Source of the DNA: Rosettibacter sp964572725
GTDB taxonomy: Bacteria; Bacteroidota; Ignavibacteria; Ignavibacteriales; Melioribacteraceae
Direction of reading: 5' to 3'
DNA: 16,153 bases
Assembly: GCA_964572725.1 (NCBI GenBank)
Contig: CAZNFW010000058.1
Span: 1 to 16,153, forward strand
Part shown: piece by piece, positions 15,895 through 16,153 of the stretch
Numbering within the stretch: position 1 is the first letter of the stretch
Layout: every line of letters begins with the position of its first letter
Translations under genes and position numbers: made by a program
Notes under the pieces: generated by a model
The model's database searches: none
What the model saw: the letters and a program-made list of their open reading frames with translations, nothing else
What the model was told of the DNA's origin: nothing

Positions 15895-16153
15895 GAGAAA
15901 AACGTTGGCTAATTTTCAACAACTTGCAGCTTGTTTTTCACCTTACTTAAATAACTCGTTATTCAATTTCAAGCTGAACCAATACATTTTTTCATTTTTA
16001 TATTATAAAGTTTATCAAAATATTTTTTATAGCTTAAACTTTTTTTATAGAAAGAAGCTCATTTCCCCTATATATTTTCCACACGCTTATAGAACATTTC
16101 TTTAATATTAAGGTTAATACTTTACAATAAATTTTTTCTTATATTATAAATAT
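15895..16153. other. AT-rich stretch without a recognisable gene
   Basis: A 66-codon frame at 15905-16105 starts at TTG and is rich in Phe, Tyr, Asn and Leu as expected from AT-rich random DNA. I see no motif, RNA gene or repeat here. Confidence 0.5.

Noticed and set aside
15905..16105. 66-codon frame after the assembly gap
   Set aside because: TTG start, low-complexity AT-driven composition and no similarity that I recognise.
1..16153. CRISPR array, phage, defence or toxin-antitoxin system
   Set aside because: No spaced repeats, cas-like, restriction, phage structural or small toxin genes are visible on either strand.

Overview
The window reads as one end of a pectin (rhamnogalacturonan-I) utilisation locus from an AT-rich bacterium of the Bacteroidota/Ignavibacteriota group. 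The best taxonomic clue is the C-terminal tail of the first gene: a PNPFNP motif followed by a short beta-rich module ending in KVILLH, the style of type IX secretion sorting domain that is especially common in Ignavibacteria (Melioribacter/Ignavibacterium-like). Lineage is inferred from this and from base composition only.

Layout. All ten recognisable genes lie on the + strand, closely spaced. Positions 1-7405 hold a secreted GH105 unsaturated-uronyl hydrolase (5' end cut by the window), a two-part protein joining a YetA/PL26-like exo-rhamnogalacturonan lyase to a DUF6250-like module, a PL22-like oligogalacturonate lyase, and a second GH105 enzyme. Positions 7481-10150 hold a rhamnose cassette: mutarotase (rhaM), rhamnose/proton symporter (rhaT) and rhamnose isomerase (rhaA). 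After a 231-bp spacer containing a Fur-box-like palindrome and a possible outer-membrane-protein tail on the other strand, positions 10382-14799 hold a Tat-exported GH28 enzyme, a CBM9-like/PKD binding protein and a GH2 beta-glucuronidase-like enzyme.

How the genes fit together (inference from families). RG-I backbone oligomers would be cut by the lyase and GH28 enzymes, uronate side groups removed by GH2, and unsaturated ends removed by the two GH105 hydrolases, releasing rhamnose. RhaT imports it, RhaM interconverts its anomers and RhaA converts it to rhamnulose. Rhamnulose kinase/aldolase genes, a regulator and a SusC/SusD pair are not in the window.

The last 1.35 kb (14800-16153) is gene-poor and looks like a decayed insertion site: a strong, symmetrical hairpin terminator, the 3' half of a Met-type (CAT) tRNA on the minus strand carrying a 19-bp insertion in its T arm, a 13-bp direct repeat flanking that block, an IS3-type DD(35)E transposase pseudogene with several in-frame stops, and a 10-N assembly gap. 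I found no clearly unprecedented system. The most noteworthy points are the non-canonical GH28 active site, the lyase-DUF6250 fusion, the exact Fur-type 7-1-7 palindrome and the broken tRNA/IS junction.
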